54,471 bases of DNA from positions 1 to 54,471 of the forward strand of contig CAIVAR010000020.1 of assembly GCA_903904005.1 (NCBI GenBank). Direction: 5' to 3'. Source of the stretch: an uncultured Anaeromyxobacter sp. (lineage in GTDB: Bacteria; Myxococcota; Myxococcia; Myxococcales; Anaeromyxobacteraceae). Positions 41,187-52,235 of this stretch are shown here, piece after piece (position 1 is the first letter of the stretch; every line of letters begins with the position of its first letter). The position numbers and the translations under genes were made by a program. The notes under the pieces were generated by a model that was not told the origin of the DNA, did not search any database, and saw only the letters and a list, made by a program, of their open reading frames with translations.

Positions 41187-42875
41187 CTACCGCATCATCA
41201 GCGCGACGATCACCGGGCCCCAGGCCGTGAGCAGGATGTTCCCGACCGCGTAGGGGACGGTGTAGCCCAGCACCGGCAGCTTGCTCCCGGAGGCGTCCTG
41301 CACCGCCCGGAGCGCGGCGGTGGTCGTCCCGGCGCCCGCCTCGGCCCCGAGGAGGATGAGCGGGTTCAGCTTGAGCACGAATCGGCCGAAGAGCAGCCCG
41401 ATGGTGTGGGGCACGATCGAGACGATGAGCGCGGCCACGATGAGGCCCGGCCCCGTCTCCCGGACACCGGAGATGAACCGAGGTCCGGCGTTCAGCCCCA
41501 CGATGCCGATGAAGGCGGCGAGCCCGACGGTGTCGAAGATCCAGAGGGCCGCCTCGGGGATGCGCCCGAAGGTGGGGCGGGTGGAGCGGAGCCAGCCGAA
41601 GACGAGGCCACTGATGAGGGCCCCTCCACTGGTGGTGAGGGTGAGGGAGACCCCGGCGACGGTCACCGCCAGCAGCCCGAACAGGCCGCCCAGGAAGATG
41701 CCCATCCCCACGAAGACCATGTCGGTGGCCGGCGAGGGTCGGTCGGCGTAGCCCACGTCGCGGGCCACCCGCTCCACGTCGGGGAGGTCCCCCTCCAGGG
41801 AGAGCAGGTCGCCGCGCTCGACGCGGGTGCTCTCGTCGAAGGGGATCTCCTGCCCGGTGCGGACGAGCCGGTGGAGCACGATGCCGTGTCCGCGCTCGCG
41901 GGCCAGCTCGCCCAGCGTCCGTCCGGCGATCTCCTTGCGGGTGACCACCACGTCGAGCCGGGCATACGGGAAGTCGAGGAGCTCCCGGTCGTCCACCTCC
42001 TCGCCCAGCCAGCGCAGGTGCTCGACCAGCACGGTCCGGCGCGCGGTGACGGCGAAGACGTCCCCCGCCATCACCTGGGTGTCCGGGTCGGGGTCGCCCA
42101 CGACGTCGTCGCGCCGCATCCGCTCGACGAAGACCCGGTGGCCGGGCACCGAGGCCTCGACCTCCCGGATGGTCTTCCCCACGGAAGCCGGGGCGACCCG
42201 GATGGCGCGGGTGTCCCATTCCCCGTAGGCCGACCCGAGGCCGGGCTCGGGGGTGGCCTTCCCCGCCAGCTTCACCTCCAGCTCGCGGGCCTCCTTGTGG
42301 AGGTCGAAGCGGAAGAGGCGCGGCGCGAGCGACGACAGGTACCAGACCAGGGTGGTGGTCCCGACGAGGTAGGTGACCGCGTAGGCCACCGGCACCTCGT
42401 TCACCATGCGCAACCGTTCCGCCTCCGGGATCGGCAGGTGGTGGATGGCCTCGGAGGCGGTGCCGATGATGGTCGATTCGGTGAAGGCGCCGGCGAGCAG
42501 CCCGGCGGCTGTGCCGGCGTCGTAGCCAAAGAGCTTCGACACCACGACCGCCACGACGAGGCAGCTCACCGCCACGACGACGGCGAGCAGCAGGTGGGGC
42601 AGCGCGTCGCGCCGGAGCCCGCGAAAGAACTGGGGCCCGACCTTGTAGCCGGTCCCGAAGAGGAAGAGGTCGAAGAAGACCACCTTCACCGTGGGATCGA
42701 CCACCACACCGAGCTGCCCGATGGCCACCCCCGCGAGCAGGCAGCCCAGCACGTTTCCCACCGTGAAGCTGCCGATCCGGGCCTTGCCGAGCAGGAAGCC
42801 GACCGCGAGGGTCAGGAAGACGGCGAGCTCCGGGTTCTCCCGGAGGATGTGGGCGAGACCCGAGAGCGGGGCCAT
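41187..42875 (-). CDS. AspT-family (aspartate:alanine / dicarboxylate exchanger) membrane transporter
   Basis: 562 residues in the arrangement typical of the AAE family: about five N-terminal membrane spans (residues 15-190), two central TrkA-C/RCK-C-like cytosolic domains (about 215-300 and 300-385), then about five or six C-terminal spans. AGAFTESTIIGTASEA and AGAGTTTAALRAVQDASGS are the paired conserved repeats lining the transport path. Characterised members exchange aspartate for alanine (AspT) or export succinate (SucE). Beside asparaginase and aspartase, aspartate uptake, possibly in exchange for succinate or alanine, is the obvious hypothesis. Confidence 0.83.
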   Translation of the reverse strand: MAPLSGLAHILRENPELAVFLTLAVGFLLGKARIGSFTVGNVLGCLLAGVAIGQLGVVVDPTVKVVFFDLFLFGTGYKVGPQFFRGLRRDALPHLLLAVVVAVSCLVVAVVVSKLFGYDAGTAAGLLAGAFTESTIIGTASEAIHHLPIPEAERLRMVNEVPVAYAVTYLVGTTTLVWYLSSLAPRLFRFDLHKEARELEVKLAGKATPEPGLGSAYGEWDTRAIRVAPASVGKTIREVEASVPGHRVFVERMRRDDVVGDPDPDTQVMAGDVFAVTARRTVLVEHLRWLGEEVDDRELLDFPYARLDVVVTRKEIAGRTLGELARERGHGIVLHRLVRTGQEIPFDESTRVERGDLLSLEGDLPDVERVARDVGYADRPSPATDMVFVGMGIFLGGLFGLLAVTVAGVSLTLTTSGGALISGLVFGWLRSTRPTFGRIPEAALWIFDTVGLAAFIGIVGLNAGPRFISGVRETGPGLIVAALIVSIVPHTIGLLFGRFVLKLNPLILLGAEAGAGTTTAALRAVQDASGSKLPVLGYTVPYAVGNILLTAWGPVIVALMMR

Positions 42876-42944
42876 CCCGGCATGCTAGGCCGGCGGCGGC
42901 CCCTCGCGGTACGTCCATTCGGGGTCCCCGCCCCGGCGGCGCGG

Positions 42945-44000
42945 TCAGCCGGACTTGCGAAGGGTCGCCAGGTCGATGACGAAGCGGTACCGGACGTCCG
43001 ACTTGATGGTCCGCTCGTAGGCTTCGTTGATCTTCTCGACGGGGATCACCTCGACGTCGGAGGTGATGCCGTGCTGGCCGCAGAAGTCGAGCATCTCCTG
43101 GGTCTCGGCGATGCCGCCGATGAGCGAGCCGGCGAGGGTCTTCCGACCGAAGATGAAGCTCATGGCGTGGACCTTGGCCGGCTCGGAGGGCACGCCGACC
43201 AGGACGAGCGCCCCGTCGAGCTTGAGCAGCCCCATGTAGGCCTGGATGTCGTGGTTCGCCGAGATGGTGTCGAGGATGAAGTCGAACTTCCCGGCGAGCT
43301 TCTTGAAGGTGGCCGGGTCGGTGGTGAGGGCGAAGCCGGTGGCGCCGAGACGGCGGGCGTCGGCCTCCTTGCTCTTCGAGGTGGAGAGCATGGTCACCTC
43401 GGCGCCCATGGCGGCGGCGAGCTTCACGCCCATGTGGCCGAGCCCGCCGAGCCCGACCACGGCCACCTTGTCCCCCTTCTTCACCTTCCAGTGGCGCAGC
43501 GGCGAGTAGGTGGTGATCCCGGCGCAGAGGAGCGGCGCGGCGCCAGCCGGGTCGAGGGTGGCGGGGACGGAGAGGACGAACTTCTCGTCGACCACCACGT
43601 CGGTGGAGTAACCGCCCAAGGTGGGGGTCTTCCGGTCCATCTCGGTGCCGTTGTAGGTGTAGGCCGCGCCCTTCTCGCAGAACTGCTCGAGGTCCTTCCG
43701 GCAGGGCGCGCAGGTCCGGCAGGAGTCGACCATGCAGCCGACGCCCACCCGGTCGCCGGTGCGGAAGCGCTTCACCTCGGCGCCGACCCCGACGACCTTC
43801 CCGACGATCTCGTGGCCGGGGACCATGGGGAAGGTGGAGTTGCCCCACTCGTCGCGGGCCTGGTGGATGTCGGAGTGGCAGATGCCGCAGAACTCGATCT
43901 CGATGGCGACGTCGCGCGCCCCGACGGGGCGGCGGTCGATCTCGAACGGGGCGAGCGGGCTCTTCGGGGTCTGGACGGCGTAGGCGCGGGTGCGGGCCAT
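42945..44000 (-). CDS. Zinc-dependent NAD(P) alcohol dehydrogenase, cinnamyl-alcohol-dehydrogenase (YahK) type
   Basis: Medium-chain reductase interconverting aldehydes and primary alcohols, 351 residues. The catalytic zinc site is in CGICHSD (Cys41) and GHE (His63-Glu64). The structural zinc is held by Cys94/97/100/108. The nucleotide fold is GLGGLGHMGVKLA with a serine-rich STSKSK loop after the second strand, which favours NADPH as in YahK and plant CAD enzymes. The ATG at 44000 is preceded by GAGGAG. The gene stands between the AspT-type transporter and a methyltransferase; an upstream divergent regulator is absent. It may act with the aldehyde dehydrogenase at 47882-49402. Confidence 0.9.
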   Translation of the reverse strand: MARTRAYAVQTPKSPLAPFEIDRRPVGARDVAIEIEFCGICHSDIHQARDEWGNSTFPMVPGHEIVGKVVGVGAEVKRFRTGDRVGVGCMVDSCRTCAPCRKDLEQFCEKGAAYTYNGTEMDRKTPTLGGYSTDVVVDEKFVLSVPATLDPAGAAPLLCAGITTYSPLRHWKVKKGDKVAVVGLGGLGHMGVKLAAAMGAEVTMLSTSKSKEADARRLGATGFALTTDPATFKKLAGKFDFILDTISANHDIQAYMGLLKLDGALVLVGVPSEPAKVHAMSFIFGRKTLAGSLIGGIAETQEMLDFCGQHGITSDVEVIPVEKINEAYERTIKSDVRYRFVIDLATLRKSG

Positions 44001-44082
44001 GGGTAGCTCCTCTGGAGAAGGGCTTGTCCTATGGGGAGCGGGGGCGGGGCGCAAGCGGGAGGGGGGTGGGCGAGCCTTGCGT

Positions 44083-44928
44083 CTACTGCGTGGACGGCGC
44101 GGTGGCGCTCACCACCGGCAGGAGCCACGCCGCGTACGATGCCGGATCGCGGAGGGTCTCGATCTGGTCGTCGAAGAGCTCCGTCACCTGGGCCGGCGTG
44201 AGCCCCAGGTGTCCGGCGATGGCTCCGGCGTAGCCGTCCCGCCAGGCGATCCAGATGCGGGCGAAGACCTCGCGGGGGACCCGAAGCGTGTCGACCACCA
44301 GGTAGTCGACGGTCACGTCGGTGAGGCCGAGCCCGCGCAGGATGGACGGCGCGTGCCGGCCGATGAGCATGTCGGTGCCGGTGGCCGCGCCGAGGCGCAT
44401 GGGCGCCTCCGGCCAGAGCCGCGCCGGGTCGAACTGCCGCTTCGGGAAGAAGATCATCCCGTAGTCCTCGGCGATGAGGTGCAGCGTGCCACCGGGCCGG
44501 GTCACCCGGACCAGCTCCGCGATGGCCCGGTCGGCGTGGGGGATCGACTGGAGCACGTGACGGCAGACGACGAGGTCGAACGACGCCGGCGGCAGGCCCA
44601 GCTCGTAGATCGATCGGTTCTCGAACCGGACGCGATCGCCGAACGGCGCCGACTTCTCCCGCGCGCGCTCCAGGGAGCCGTCGAGCACGTCGACCCCGAG
44701 GATGGTGGCCCGGGGGAACGCCTCGGCGAGCCGACGCGACGCCTCTCCGGTCCCGCAACCGGCGTCGAGGATGCGCGGAGCCGCCGGCAGGGCGTGGCGG
44801 CGCAGGATGGGCAGCTCCTGCGGCCAGACCGCCTCGGCCTGGGCGGCCAGGTTCCGGACCATCGACTCGTCGGCCATGTGGGCCTTCTGTGGATTGAGGT
44901 CGTCGGCCATCCCGGCGTGATAAGCCAT
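44083..44928 (-). CDS. SAM-dependent class I methyltransferase
   Basis: 281 residues. The SAM-binding motif I is ILDAGCGTGEASRRLAE (about 53-69), followed by GVDVLDGSLERARE with the ribose-binding acidic residue, and SIYELGLPPASFDLVVCRHVLQSIPH. The C-terminal part contains MLIGRHAPSILRGLGLTDVTVDYL, as in ubiquinone/menaquinone-type or small-molecule methyltransferases. Substrate unknown. The first ATG gives MAYHAGMADDLNPQ; the second (44910) may be the real start, because the divergent GNAT gene begins only five bases from the longer version. Confidence 0.8.
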   Translation of the reverse strand: MAYHAGMADDLNPQKAHMADESMVRNLAAQAEAVWPQELPILRRHALPAAPRILDAGCGTGEASRRLAEAFPRATILGVDVLDGSLERAREKSAPFGDRVRFENRSIYELGLPPASFDLVVCRHVLQSIPHADRAIAELVRVTRPGGTLHLIAEDYGMIFFPKRQFDPARLWPEAPMRLGAATGTDMLIGRHAPSILRGLGLTDVTVDYLVVDTLRVPREVFARIWIAWRDGYAGAIAGHLGLTPAQVTELFDDQIETLRDPASYAAWLLPVVSATAPSTQ

Positions 44929-44933
44929 CGACC

Positions 44934-45476
44934 GTGGCGCCGCAATCGGACCCCGCTCCGCGCACGATCCTCGAGACCGCCCGTCTCGTGCTCCGCGAGT
45001 TCACCCACCGCGACGCCGCCTTCGTGCTGCGCCTCCTGAACGAGCCCTCCTGGATCCGCTTCATCGGCGACCGGAAGGTGCGGGACCTGGACGCCGCGCG
45101 TCGGTACCTCGACGACGGCCCCCGGGCCAGCTACGGCCGGAACGGCTTCGGCCTGTGGTGCGTCGTCGCGAAGGGGAGCGAGGAACCGGTGGGCATGTGC
45201 GGGCTCATCCGCCGGGAGACCCTTCCCGACGTGGACGTCGGCTTCGCCTTCCTCCCCGGTGCCTGGGGTCGCGGCTACGCGCGCGAGTCGGCGGCGGCGG
45301 TCCTCGCCCATGCCAGGGACGTTCTCGGGCTCCGACGGGTGCTCGCCATCACCGACCCGGAGAACGTGGCCTCGATCCGCGTCCTGGAGCGCATCGGCAT
45401 GCGTCCGGAGGGGACGGTCCGGATGCCCGGCGAGTCCATCGACCTGCTCCTCTTCGCGTGGGATCCGGCACCCTGA
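44934..45476 (+). CDS. GNAT-family N-acetyltransferase, RimJ/RimL-type
   Basis: 180 residues. ILETARLVLREFTHRDAAFVLRLLNEP is the typical N-terminal start of RimJ/RimL-like acetyltransferases. The acetyl-CoA loop LPGAWGRGYARESAAAVL is near 106-123, and TDPENVASIRVLERIGM is the conserved C-terminal helix region. The substrate could be a ribosomal protein N-terminus or a small molecule. A GTG start is used and is separated from the divergent methyltransferase by five bases, so a shared, very short promoter region or a later start on one side is implied. Confidence 0.82.
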   Translation: MAPQSDPAPRTILETARLVLREFTHRDAAFVLRLLNEPSWIRFIGDRKVRDLDAARRYLDDGPRASYGRNGFGLWCVVAKGSEEPVGMCGLIRRETLPDVDVGFAFLPGAWGRGYARESAAAVLAHARDVLGLRRVLAITDPENVASIRVLERIGMRPEGTVRMPGESIDLLLFAWDPAP

Positions 45477-45527
45477 CGCACCGCGGCGCGATCGGCGCGG
45501 GCCCGGAGATTAGACTCCACCGCACCG

Positions 45528-47479
<1,952 letters not shown>

Positions 47480-47483
<4 letters not shown>

Positions 47484-47869
47484 CGGAGCAGTTCCGGGCC
47501 GCCCTCGACCGCCTTCAGCGCGAGGTACTCCTCGTCGGTGAACACCCGGGAACGGGTGAGGAAGCGGACTCCCTCCCCGTTCTCGAGCGAGAACATGCCG
47601 CCGCGCCCCGGCACCACGTCGATGACGAGCTGGGTGTGGCGCCAGTAGTCGAACTGGGCGGCGCCGATGAAGAAGGCGCACCCCCCGATCTCCCCGATGC
47701 GCCGGTCGGAGTCCCCCGTGATGAGGTCCCCCTCCGCGTAGCACATGGGGGAGCTCCCGTCGCAGCAGCCACCGGACTGGTGGAAGATCACCGGACCGTG
47801 CCGCGCCCGGAGCCTGGTGATGAGCTCGAGCGCGGCCTCGGTGGCCACCACGCGGGGCGGAGGGGACAT
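47480..47869 (-). CDS. DUF779 protein, aldehyde-dehydrogenase-associated
   Basis: 129 residues, a compact cytosolic protein almost always encoded beside acetaldehyde-type NAD-dependent aldehyde dehydrogenases; its biochemical role is unknown. Conserved features are FHQSGGCCDGSSPMCY (30-45), with a cluster of three cysteines that could bind metal, and IGAAQFDYWRHTQLVIDVVPGRGGMFSLE. It is 12 bases downstream of the dehydrogenase gene, so co-transcribed. Its TAG stop and the TAG of the convergent sigma-54 regulator share the same CTAG tetranucleotide. Confidence 0.86.
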
Positions 47870-47881
47870 CGCGATCGGCCC

Positions 47882-49402
47882 CTAGAAGAAGCCGAGCGCC
47901 TTCGGGGAGTAGGAGACGAGCAGGTTCTTCGTCTGCTGGTAGTGCGAGAGCATCATCTTGTGGTTCTCGCGCCCGATGCCCGAGCCCTTGTAGCCGCCGA
48001 AGGCGGCGTGGGCCGGGTAGAGGTGGTAGCAGTTGGTCCAGACGCGGCCGGCCTGGATGGCGCGACCCATCCGGTAGGCGGTGTTGCCGTCGCGGGTCCA
48101 CACGCCGGCGCCGAGCCCGTAGAGCGTGTCGTTGGCGATGTGGAGCGCCTCGGCCTCGTCCTTGAACTTGGTGACCGCGACCACCGGCCCGAAGATCTCC
48201 TCCTGGAAGACCCGCATCTTGTTGTTGCCCTCCAGGATGGTGGGCGAGACGTAGAAGCCGGCGGCCAGGTCGCCGCCGAGCACGTTGCGGCCACCGCCGG
48301 TGAGGACCTTGGCCCCCTCCTGCTTGCCGATGTCGATGTAGGAGAGGATCTTCTCGAGCTGCTCGGAGGAGGCCTGCGCACCGAGCATGGTGTCGGTGTC
48401 GAGGGGGTTGCCCTGCTTCACCTTCTTCACGCGGTCGAGCGCGCGCTCCATGAAGCGGTCGTAGATCGACTCCTGGACGAGGGCGCGGGACGGGCAGGTG
48501 CAGACCTCGCCCTGGTTGAGGGCGAACATCGCGAAGCCCTCGAGCGCCTTGTCGAAGAAGTCGTCGTCCTTCGACATCACGTCCTCGAAGAAGACGTTGG
48601 GCGACTTGCCGCCGAGCTCCAGCGTCACCGGGATGAGGTTCGCCGACGCGTACTGCATGATGAGGCGGCCGGTGGTGGTCTCGCCGGTGAAGGCGATCTT
48701 GGCGATGCGGCGGGACGAGGCGAGCGGCTTGCCGGCCTCCAGGCCGAACCCGTTCACCACGTTCACCACGCCGGCGGGGAGGAGGTCGCCGACCAGCTCC
48801 ATGAGCACGAGGATGGAGGTGGGGGTCTGCTCGGCCGGCTTCAGGACCACGCAGTTGCCGGCGGCGAGCGCCGGCGCCAGCTTCCAGACCGCCATGAGCA
48901 GCGGGAAGTTCCAGGGGATGATCTGCCCGACGACGCCCAGCGGCTCGAGGTAGTGGTAGGCGACGGTGGTCTCGTCGATCTCGGCCACCGAGCCCTCCTG
49001 GGCGCGGATGACGCCGGCGAAGTAGCGGAAGTGGTCGATGGCGAGCGCCAGGTCGGCGTGGATGGTCTCGCGGATGGGCTTGCCGTTGTCCCAGGTCTCG
49101 GCCAGCGCCAGCATCTCGAGGTTCTGCTCCATCCGGTCGGCGATCTTGTTCAGGACGATGGACCGCGCCGCGTAGGAGGTCTTGCCCCAGGCGACCTTGG
49201 CGGCATGGGCGGCGTCGAGGGCCAGCTCGATGTCGGCCGCGTCGGAGCGGGGCACCTCGCAGAAGGGCTTGCCGGTGACCGGGGAGACGTTCTCGAAGTA
49301 CTGCCCCTTGACCGGCGGCACCCACTTCCCGCCGATGAAGTTCTCGTAGCGCTTCTTGAAGGTGACCTTGCTGCCGGGCTGTCCGGGGGCTGCGTAGAGC
49401 AT
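47882..49402 (-). CDS. NAD-dependent aldehyde dehydrogenase (acetaldehyde/AldB-ExaC group)
   Basis: Oxidises an aldehyde to its acid, 506 residues. The catalytic cysteine is Cys301 in [11 protein letters not shown] and the general-base glutamate Glu262 in [31 protein letters not shown] (163-183) and FTGETTTGR are the nucleotide-binding parts. The size and the association with DUF779 and an AcoR-type regulator point to the AldB/ExaC/acetaldehyde class used in ethanol or acetoin catabolism. The start is ATG 49402, preceded by CAGGAGA; a longer frame upstream spans the promoter and is discarded. Confidence 0.93.
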   Translation of the reverse strand: MLYAAPGQPGSKVTFKKRYENFIGGKWVPPVKGQYFENVSPVTGKPFCEVPRSDAADIELALDAAHAAKVAWGKTSYAARSIVLNKIADRMEQNLEMLALAETWDNGKPIRETIHADLALAIDHFRYFAGVIRAQEGSVAEIDETTVAYHYLEPLGVVGQIIPWNFPLLMAVWKLAPALAAGNCVVLKPAEQTPTSILVLMELVGDLLPAGVVNVVNGFGLEAGKPLASSRRIAKIAFTGETTTGRLIMQYASANLIPVTLELGGKSPNVFFEDVMSKDDDFFDKALEGFAMFALNQGEVCTCPSRALVQESIYDRFMERALDRVKKVKQGNPLDTDTMLGAQASSEQLEKILSYIDIGKQEGAKVLTGGGRNVLGGDLAAGFYVSPTILEGNNKMRVFQEEIFGPVVAVTKFKDEAEALHIANDTLYGLGAGVWTRDGNTAYRMGRAIQAGRVWTNCYHLYPAHAAFGGYKGSGIGRENHKMMLSHYQQTKNLLVSYSPKALGFF

Positions 49403-49449
49403 GGAATCTCCTGTGGGCGCGCGGGAGGCGCGGTTGTGCGCGGTACGGG

Positions 49450-49465
49450 AGCAAGGACCGCACCA
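49450..49465 (-). promoter_or_regulatory. Predicted sigma-54 promoter of the aldehyde dehydrogenase-DUF779 operon
   Basis: Read on the minus strand, TGGTGC, five bases, then TTGCT: the invariant GG and GC dinucleotides of the -24/-12 elements have the exact required spacing. Transcription would start near 49439, about 37 bases before the ATG. The matching activator is encoded 3' of the operon, and palindromic sites lie about 65-90 bases upstream. Confidence 0.68.
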
Positions 49466-49528
49466 GCCGCACGGGAGGGGCAAGTGGGCGCGACGACGGG
49501 GAATCCTGGGAAGCGCACGGGGCCGGAG

Positions 49529-49552
49529 CGCACGTGCGGCGTGACATGTCAC
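49529..49552. promoter_or_regulatory. Tandem perfect palindromes, candidate enhancer (UAS) for the sigma-54 activator
   Basis: CGCACGTGCG (49529-49538) and GTGACATGTCAC (49541-49552) are each perfect palindromes and are separated by two bases. They lie about 65-90 bases upstream of the -24 element, the usual place for enhancer sites of bacterial enhancer-binding proteins. The second one overlaps the last codons of the xdhC-like gene. Confidence 0.5.
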
Positions 49553-51144
49553 CCGGTGCGCAGCCGCGCCACCACCTGCGCCAGGATCGACACGGCGATC
49601 TCCCCCGGGGAGACCGCGCCGATGGCCAGGCCGACCGGTCCGTGGATGCGATCGAGGTCGGCGTCGGAGAAGCCGAGCGCGCGCAGCCGCTCCCGCCGCG
49701 TCGCATGGGACCGGCGGCTCCCCAGCGCCCCCACGTAGAAGGCCCCGGAGCGGAGCGCCGCGGCGAGCGCCGGGTCGTCGATCTTCGGGTCATGGGCGAG
49801 GGTCACCACCGCGGTGCGCCGGTCGAGCCCCAACCCGGCCATGGCCTCCTCGGGCCACCCGCCCACCACCTTCACTCCCCGGAAACGGTGGTCGGTGGCG
49901 TAGGCCGGGCGCGGGTCGATCACCACCACCTCGAGGCCGGCCATGCTTGCCATGCGGGCGAGCGCCTGCGCGACGTGGACGGCCCCGACGACGAGGAGGC
50001 GCACCGGGGACTGGTGGACCCGGAGGAACGTCTCCCCTCCCGGCGTCTCGACGCAGGCCGAGCGGTCCCGCGCCAGCGCCTCCCTCGCCTGCCCGAGGAG
50101 CGCCGGATCGGCATCCTGAGCGGGCTCGTCCGGGTGGAGGAGCGTCGCCTCTCCCGTGGCGAGGTTCGTGGCCAGGACGACCGGCCGCTTCGCGTCCATG
50201 TCGGCGAGCAGGGCCGGGAGCGGGCCGCCGCCCTCCCCGACGCGCGCCACGTGGACCTCGATGTTGCCGCCGCAGGGCAGCCCCACCTCCCAGGCCTGCT
50301 CGCTCGAGACGCCGTAGCGAAGCCGGCGCGGCACCCCGTCGGCGATCGCCGCCAGCGCCTCGTGGATCACCGCCGACTCCACGCAGCCGCCCGAGACCGA
50401 TCCGACGAACTCCCCCTTCCCGTTCACCGCGAGCTGGCTCCCGGCCGGGCGAAGCGCCGAACCCCAGGTGGACGTCACCGTGGCGAGCGCCACGCCGACC
50501 CCGGCCGCGCTCCACGCCACCGCCTGTCCGAGGATGGCCCGGTCGTCCGGCGCCTCCTCCCCGGCCAGGACCCGGGCCCTCTCGACGTCCCCGGGGAGAT
50601 CCACGTCGGTGAGCGTCTCCGCCGGCCGCTCCACCCAGGCCACCCGGTCGCGGTGACGCCGCACCACCTCCCGCCCCCGCCCCTCGCCCTCCCCGCCCTG
50701 CAGTTCCGGGAGGAGCGACGGCGCGTAGAGCGTGGGCGGCGCGGGCACGTCGCCATACCTGGAGGAGACGAGGGGCGCACCGGTCTCCCGGAAGCGATCG
50801 ACGACGGCGCGGATGGACACCGCGTCGACGAAGGGCATGTCGGCGAGCAGCACCACCGCCCCCTCGGACCCGGGCGGGACCGCCGCGGCCCCGGCGGAGA
50901 CCGAGGTGCTCTGCCCCCCGCGCCACGCGCCGTTCTCGACGAAGGTGCAGCCGAGCCCGGCGAGCGCGTCGCGCACCCGGTCGGCCTCGTGCCCCACCAC
51001 CACCAGGACCGGGTCGAGCCCGGCCTCGAGGGCGCCGCGTGCGGCCCGGCGCACCAGCGGCTCGCCCCCGAGCTGGAGGAGGAGCTTGTTCCGCCCCATC
51101 CGCGTCGCCGCGCCGGCGGCGAGGAGGATCCCGGCGATGGCCAT
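49549..51144 (-). CDS. MocA-XdhC fusion: molybdenum cofactor cytidylyltransferase plus XdhC/CoxI chaperone
   Basis: 531 residues. The N-terminal 190 residues are a MobA/MocA-like nucleotidyltransferase ([17 protein letters not shown], 7-23; [10 protein letters not shown] near 98). Residues about 205-370 are XdhC_CoxI ([25 protein letters not shown] with the conserved cysteine). Residues about 385-510 are the Rossmann-type XdhC_C domain ([14 protein letters not shown]). MocA adds CMP to molybdopterin, while XdhC sulfurates and inserts the cofactor into xanthine dehydrogenase-class enzymes; fusion would channel the cofactor. No molybdenum hydroxylase gene lies next to it; the target must be encoded elsewhere. 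Starts at ATG 51144. Confidence 0.87.
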   Translation of the reverse strand: MAIAGILLAAGAATRMGRNKLLLQLGGEPLVRRAARGALEAGLDPVLVVVGHEADRVRDALAGLGCTFVENGAWRGGQSTSVSAGAAAVPPGSEGAVVLLADMPFVDAVSIRAVVDRFRETGAPLVSSRYGDVPAPPTLYAPSLLPELQGGEGEGRGREVVRRHRDRVAWVERPAETLTDVDLPGDVERARVLAGEEAPDDRAILGQAVAWSAAGVGVALATVTSTWGSALRPAGSQLAVNGKGEFVGSVSGGCVESAVIHEALAAIADGVPRRLRYGVSSEQAWEVGLPCGGNIEVHVARVGEGGGPLPALLADMDAKRPVVLATNLATGEATLLHPDEPAQDADPALLGQAREALARDRSACVETPGGETFLRVHQSPVRLLVVGAVHVAQALARMASMAGLEVVVIDPRPAYATDHRFRGVKVVGGWPEEAMAGLGLDRRTAVVTLAHDPKIDDPALAAALRSGAFYVGALGSRRSHATRRERLRALGFSDADLDRIHGPVGLAIGAVSPGEIAVSILAQVVARLRTG

Positions 51145-51191
51145 GCGGTCCCTTTACCCCGGCGGCGCGGGGGGTGCTACCGTGTCGGCCC

Positions 51192-52232
51192 ATGAAGGCA
51201 GGGCTCGTCGGCTTCGCGCAATCGGGCAAGACCACCCTCTTCAACGCGCTCACCGGCCTCCACAAGGGCGGCGCGTCGGGGCGGGGGCAGGTGAACCTCG
51301 GCGCCATCAAGGTGCCCGATCCCCGCATCGACAGGCTGTCGTCGATGTTCAACCCCAAGAAGACCACCTTCACCGAGATGCGCTTCGTCGACGTCCCGGG
51401 GCCGGCGGGCAAGGGCACCGGGCTCGACTCCGAGTCGCTTCGGGCGCTCGCCGAGGTCGACGCCTTCTGCCTGGTGGTGCGCGGGTTCCCCGCCCTCGAC
51501 GGGACGCCGGCCGACCCGGCCCGCGAGCTCGCCGACTTCGACGCCGAGCTGGTGCTCCACGACCTCGCCATCGTCGAGAAGCGGCTCGACCGCATGCGCA
51601 AGGAGCACGGCAAGGGCACCGGGGAGTTCCACGAGCTCGAGCGGCTGCACGGCCAGCTCGACCAGGGGCTGCCGCTGCGGCTCATGCAGTGGAGCGACGC
51701 CGAGGAGAAGGAGCTCGCCCACTTCGCCTTCCTGTCTCGCCGGCCGCTGCTCGTGGCCGTGAACGCCGCCGAGGGGGACGCCGCCGCGCTTCCCCCGGCC
51801 GCGGCGGAGCGGGGCGCGCGGACGGTCGGCGCCGACATCATCTCCCTCTGCGCCGCGGTGGAGGCCGAGATCGCCGACCTCGACCCGGCCGAACAGCCGG
51901 AGTTCCTGGCCTCCCTCGGGCTCGCCGAGCCGGCCCGGGCCCGCTTCATCCGGGCCGCCTACCACCTGCTCGACCTGATCTCCTACTTCACCGTGGGTGA
52001 GGACGAGGTGCGCGCCTGGACCATCCGGCGCGGCGACAAGGCCCCCCGGGCGGCCGGGCGCATCCACTCCGACCTGGAGCGCGGATTCATCCGCGCCGAG
52101 GTGGTCCACTACGACGACTTCGTGGCCCTGGGCAGCGAGTCGAAGGCCCGCACCGAGGGGAAGCTCCGGCTCGAGGGCAAGGAGTACGTGGTGAAGGACG
52201 GCGACATCATGAACATCCGCCACTCGTCGTAG
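51192..52232 (+). CDS. YchF/OLA1-like P-loop NTPase with altered G1 motif
   Basis: 346 residues. The P-loop is GFAQSGKTTLFNAL instead of the usual GxPNVGKST. The G3 region is FVDVPGPAGKGTG, and VNAAE provides the NxxE that gives YchF/OLA1 its preference for ATP over GTP. A short coiled coil (about 128-150) is followed by a C-terminal TGS domain (SYFTVGEDEVRAWTIRRGDKAP, then EVVHYDDFVALGSES). A standard YchF has about 363 residues; the altered G1 and different sequence suggest a second paralogue, with the housekeeping copy elsewhere. The start is ATG 51192. Confidence 0.82.
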   Translation: MKAGLVGFAQSGKTTLFNALTGLHKGGASGRGQVNLGAIKVPDPRIDRLSSMFNPKKTTFTEMRFVDVPGPAGKGTGLDSESLRALAEVDAFCLVVRGFPALDGTPADPARELADFDAELVLHDLAIVEKRLDRMRKEHGKGTGEFHELERLHGQLDQGLPLRLMQWSDAEEKELAHFAFLSRRPLLVAVNAAEGDAAALPPAAAERGARTVGADIISLCAAVEAEIADLDPAEQPEFLASLGLAEPARARFIRAAYHLLDLISYFTVGEDEVRAWTIRRGDKAPRAAGRIHSDLERGFIRAEVVHYDDFVALGSESKARTEGKLRLEGKEYVVKDGDIMNIRHSS

Positions 52233-52235
52233 GCG

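Noticed and set aside
49403-49552. N-terminal extension of the aldehyde dehydrogenase to 49552
   Set aside because: The extra 50 residues are Arg/Pro-rich, do not match the family and would cover the sigma-54 promoter; ATG 49402 has a good ribosome-binding site.
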